Shown piece after piece: positions 12,425 through 13,666 of a stretch of DNA of 13,666 nucleotides. Position numbers and translations under genes: made by a program. Every line of letters begins with the position of its first letter. Within the stretch, counting starts at the first letter, position 1. This DNA comes from Deltaproteobacteria bacterium (GTDB lineage: Bacteria; Desulfobacterota; Dissulfuribacteria; Dissulfuribacterales; UBA3076): NCBI GenBank assembly GCA_021159445.1, contig JAGGRV010000488.1, positions 1 to 13,666 of the forward strand, written 5' to 3'. The notes below the pieces were generated by a model that made no database searches, had not been told where the DNA came from, and saw nothing but the letters and a program-made list of their open reading frames with translations.

Positions 12425-13480
12425 TTGAAAACCTTGGTTTGCTATTCAAAAGAAAATATTAAAATAAAGAATACAAATATACCTGTTGTTGGAAGAGATG
12501 AAGTTTTAATCAGGACAATATTATGTGGGCTTTGTGGCTCTGATATTGCAAAAATAATAAGTCCTGATATTAAAAAACCAGTTAAACTTGGTCATGAAGT
12601 GGTAGGTGTAGTAGAAAAGATAGGTCCAGGAGGGAATGAAACAGAAAATGTAATAAAGAAGGGTGATATAGTAGTAGTGTCTCATCATATTCCATGCTAC
12701 AGTTGTATTTATTGTGATCATGGAAATTATTCCATGTGTAGACATTTTAAGGAAACAAATTTAGACCCGCAAGGTTTTTCTGAGTATATAAGGCTTTCTG
12801 GAGAGCATATAAAATACAATACTTTTGTAGTTGAGGATAATAAAAATATAAAAAATGTCATTTTTACAGAACCTACTGCTTGCTGCCTTAGAGCAGTAAA
12901 AAAAATAGACATAAAAGAGAATGATAATATTATGGTGGTTGGATGTGGAACGATTGGAATTATATTTATTTCTCTGTTTAAGCTATTATATAATGCAAAA
13001 GTTATAGCAATAGATATTAATTCAAACAAGTTAAAATACGCTAAAAAATTTGGAGCAGATCTAACTATTAATTCTAAAAGAGAAGATATAGGGGGAAAAA
13101 TTTCTAAGTTTAGCAGCTCTGGCGTAGATGTTGTAGAGCTTACAGTAACAACCAAACAAACTGCTGAAATGGCTATGAATAGTGTAAGACCCGGAGGCTA
13201 TATACAAATTTTTGCTGGTCCTTCGACTCAGCAGGAGATTTCTATTAACTTCGAACATTTATATAAAAAAGAATTAACTATTTTCTCATCATATTCTACA
13301 ACACCTGAAGAGTTAAAAGAAAGTTTTTATTTTCTAAAAGATTACAATCTGGATTTTAGTTCTTTAATATCTGGAATACTTCCAATTGAGCAGTTTAAAA
13401 AAGGATTGGATCTGGCTCTATCTCAAAAAGCTTTCAAGATTTTATATTATTTTGATAAAAGCCTGATTAAATATATTTAA
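12425..13480 (+). CDS. Zinc-dependent medium-chain alcohol/polyol dehydrogenase
   Basis: A 351-aa MDR-family dehydrogenase of the threonine/sorbitol dehydrogenase group, expected to oxidise an alcohol with NAD(P). Catalytic zinc residues are C37 (CGLCGSD), H57/E58 (LGHEVVG) and E149 (TEP). The structural zinc site has C91, C94, C97 and C105. The Rossmann fold has GCGTIG (173-178) and D197 at the end of the second strand, which favours NAD. The substrate is not readable. TTG at 12425 is the start, supported by AAGG 7 nt upstream and by the normal N-terminus MKTLVCY. The gene is markedly AT-rich, roughly a third G+C by eye, with many AAA, ATA and TTA codons, unlike glgA or the cysteine operon, which points to recent acquisition. 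It is enclosed by inward-facing M repeat ends at 12367-12405 and 13485 onward. Confidence 0.9.
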   Translation: MKTLVCYSKENIKIKNTNIPVVGRDEVLIRTILCGLCGSDIAKIISPDIKKPVKLGHEVVGVVEKIGPGGNETENVIKKGDIVVVSHHIPCYSCIYCDHGNYSMCRHFKETNLDPQGFSEYIRLSGEHIKYNTFVVEDNKNIKNVIFTEPTACCLRAVKKIDIKENDNIMVVGCGTIGIIFISLFKLLYNAKVIAIDINSNKLKYAKKFGADLTINSKREDIGGKISKFSSSGVDVVELTVTTKQTAEMAMNSVRPGGYIQIFAGPSTQQEISINFEHLYKKELTIFSSYSTTPEELKESFYFLKDYNLDFSSLISGILPIEQFKKGLDLALSQKAFKILYYFDKSLIKYI

Positions 13481-13484
13481 AACC

Positions 13485-13666
13485 TAAATTGAGCGATTAG
13501 CCTTTAGCTGTTAGCTATTAGTTTAATGATTACAGGATGTTTTGCTATTACAAACTTAGGTATTAGCGGTTAGCGGTTAATTTGCTGCTGTTTTCCAAAT
13601 AGGTTACTAATACCTAAAAGCTAAATGCTAATAGCTGTTCATCACGGATTACCACACTAATCCGTG
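13485..13666. repeat. M module, copy 3: inverted copy running off the window end
   Basis: The reverse complement of 9325-9492, identical by eye except for 14 extra bases (13502-13515), which are exactly two heptamers (CTTTAGC, TGTTAGC). It starts 4 bp after the dehydrogenase stop and reaches into the hairpin, whose 15-nt arm is at 13637-13651, loop CCACAC at 13652-13657 and incomplete second arm at 13658-13666. The remainder of the module should lie beyond the window. Confidence 0.9.

Noticed and set aside
9273..13666. Integron attC sites or a cassette array
   Set aside because: The module ends GTTGAGC and GCTCAAC happen to fit GTTRRRY and RYYYAAC, but their order is opposite to attC, the modules are too long and heptameric, and no integrase is seen.

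Overview
The window looks like chromosome from a Gram-negative anaerobe, most likely Desulfobacterota (the old Deltaproteobacteria). The reasons are an OmpA-type lipoprotein, a MurJ and RimK-like ATP-grasp pair, a DUF89 protein beside a cysteine synthase/CysRS fusion, a DUF748 remnant and an anaerobe-style BioB. The assignment rests on protein resemblance recalled from memory, not on a search.

Left part (1-3261): a 3'-truncated IS1595-type transposase gene (minus) stands head to head with biotin synthase bioB (plus). bioB converges on a two-gene minus-strand unit, an OmpA-family lipoprotein followed by a small secreted protein, with a good sigma70-like promoter at 3179-3206.

Central part (3262-9160): a minus-strand operon reads cysteine synthase-CysRS fusion, DUF89 metal-dependent phosphatase-like protein, murJ lipid II flippase and RimK-like ATP-grasp ligase. 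Gaps are 15, 10 and 36 nt. Its probable promoter (9131-9159) abuts an inverted-repeat element that would form most of the 5' leader. The operon couples cysteine synthesis to cysteine charging and also holds envelope and possible metabolite-repair functions.

Right part (about 8960-13666): an accessory zone in which nearly every gap is filled by an inverted-repeat element. The genes are a GT5 glycogen synthase (glgA-like), the C-terminal stub of a DUF748 gene, a GIY-YIG endonuclease in nested inverted repeats, and an AT-rich zinc alcohol dehydrogenase. Four repeat types occur: (i) GTAASCGTTYAC-ended elements; (ii) a module of about 220 bp (here called M) built from heptamers of the form NNTTAGC around a 15-bp-stem hairpin, with one copy before glgA, an inverted copy running off the window end and a solo end before the dehydrogenase; (iii) a MITE-like element of about 134 bp after glgA; (iv) the GIY-YIG element. 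The two M copies form a long inverted repeat around about 4 kb.

The best candidates for something undescribed are the M modules with the cassette-like dehydrogenase between them, and the GIY-YIG element that appears to replace the core of a DUF748 gene.
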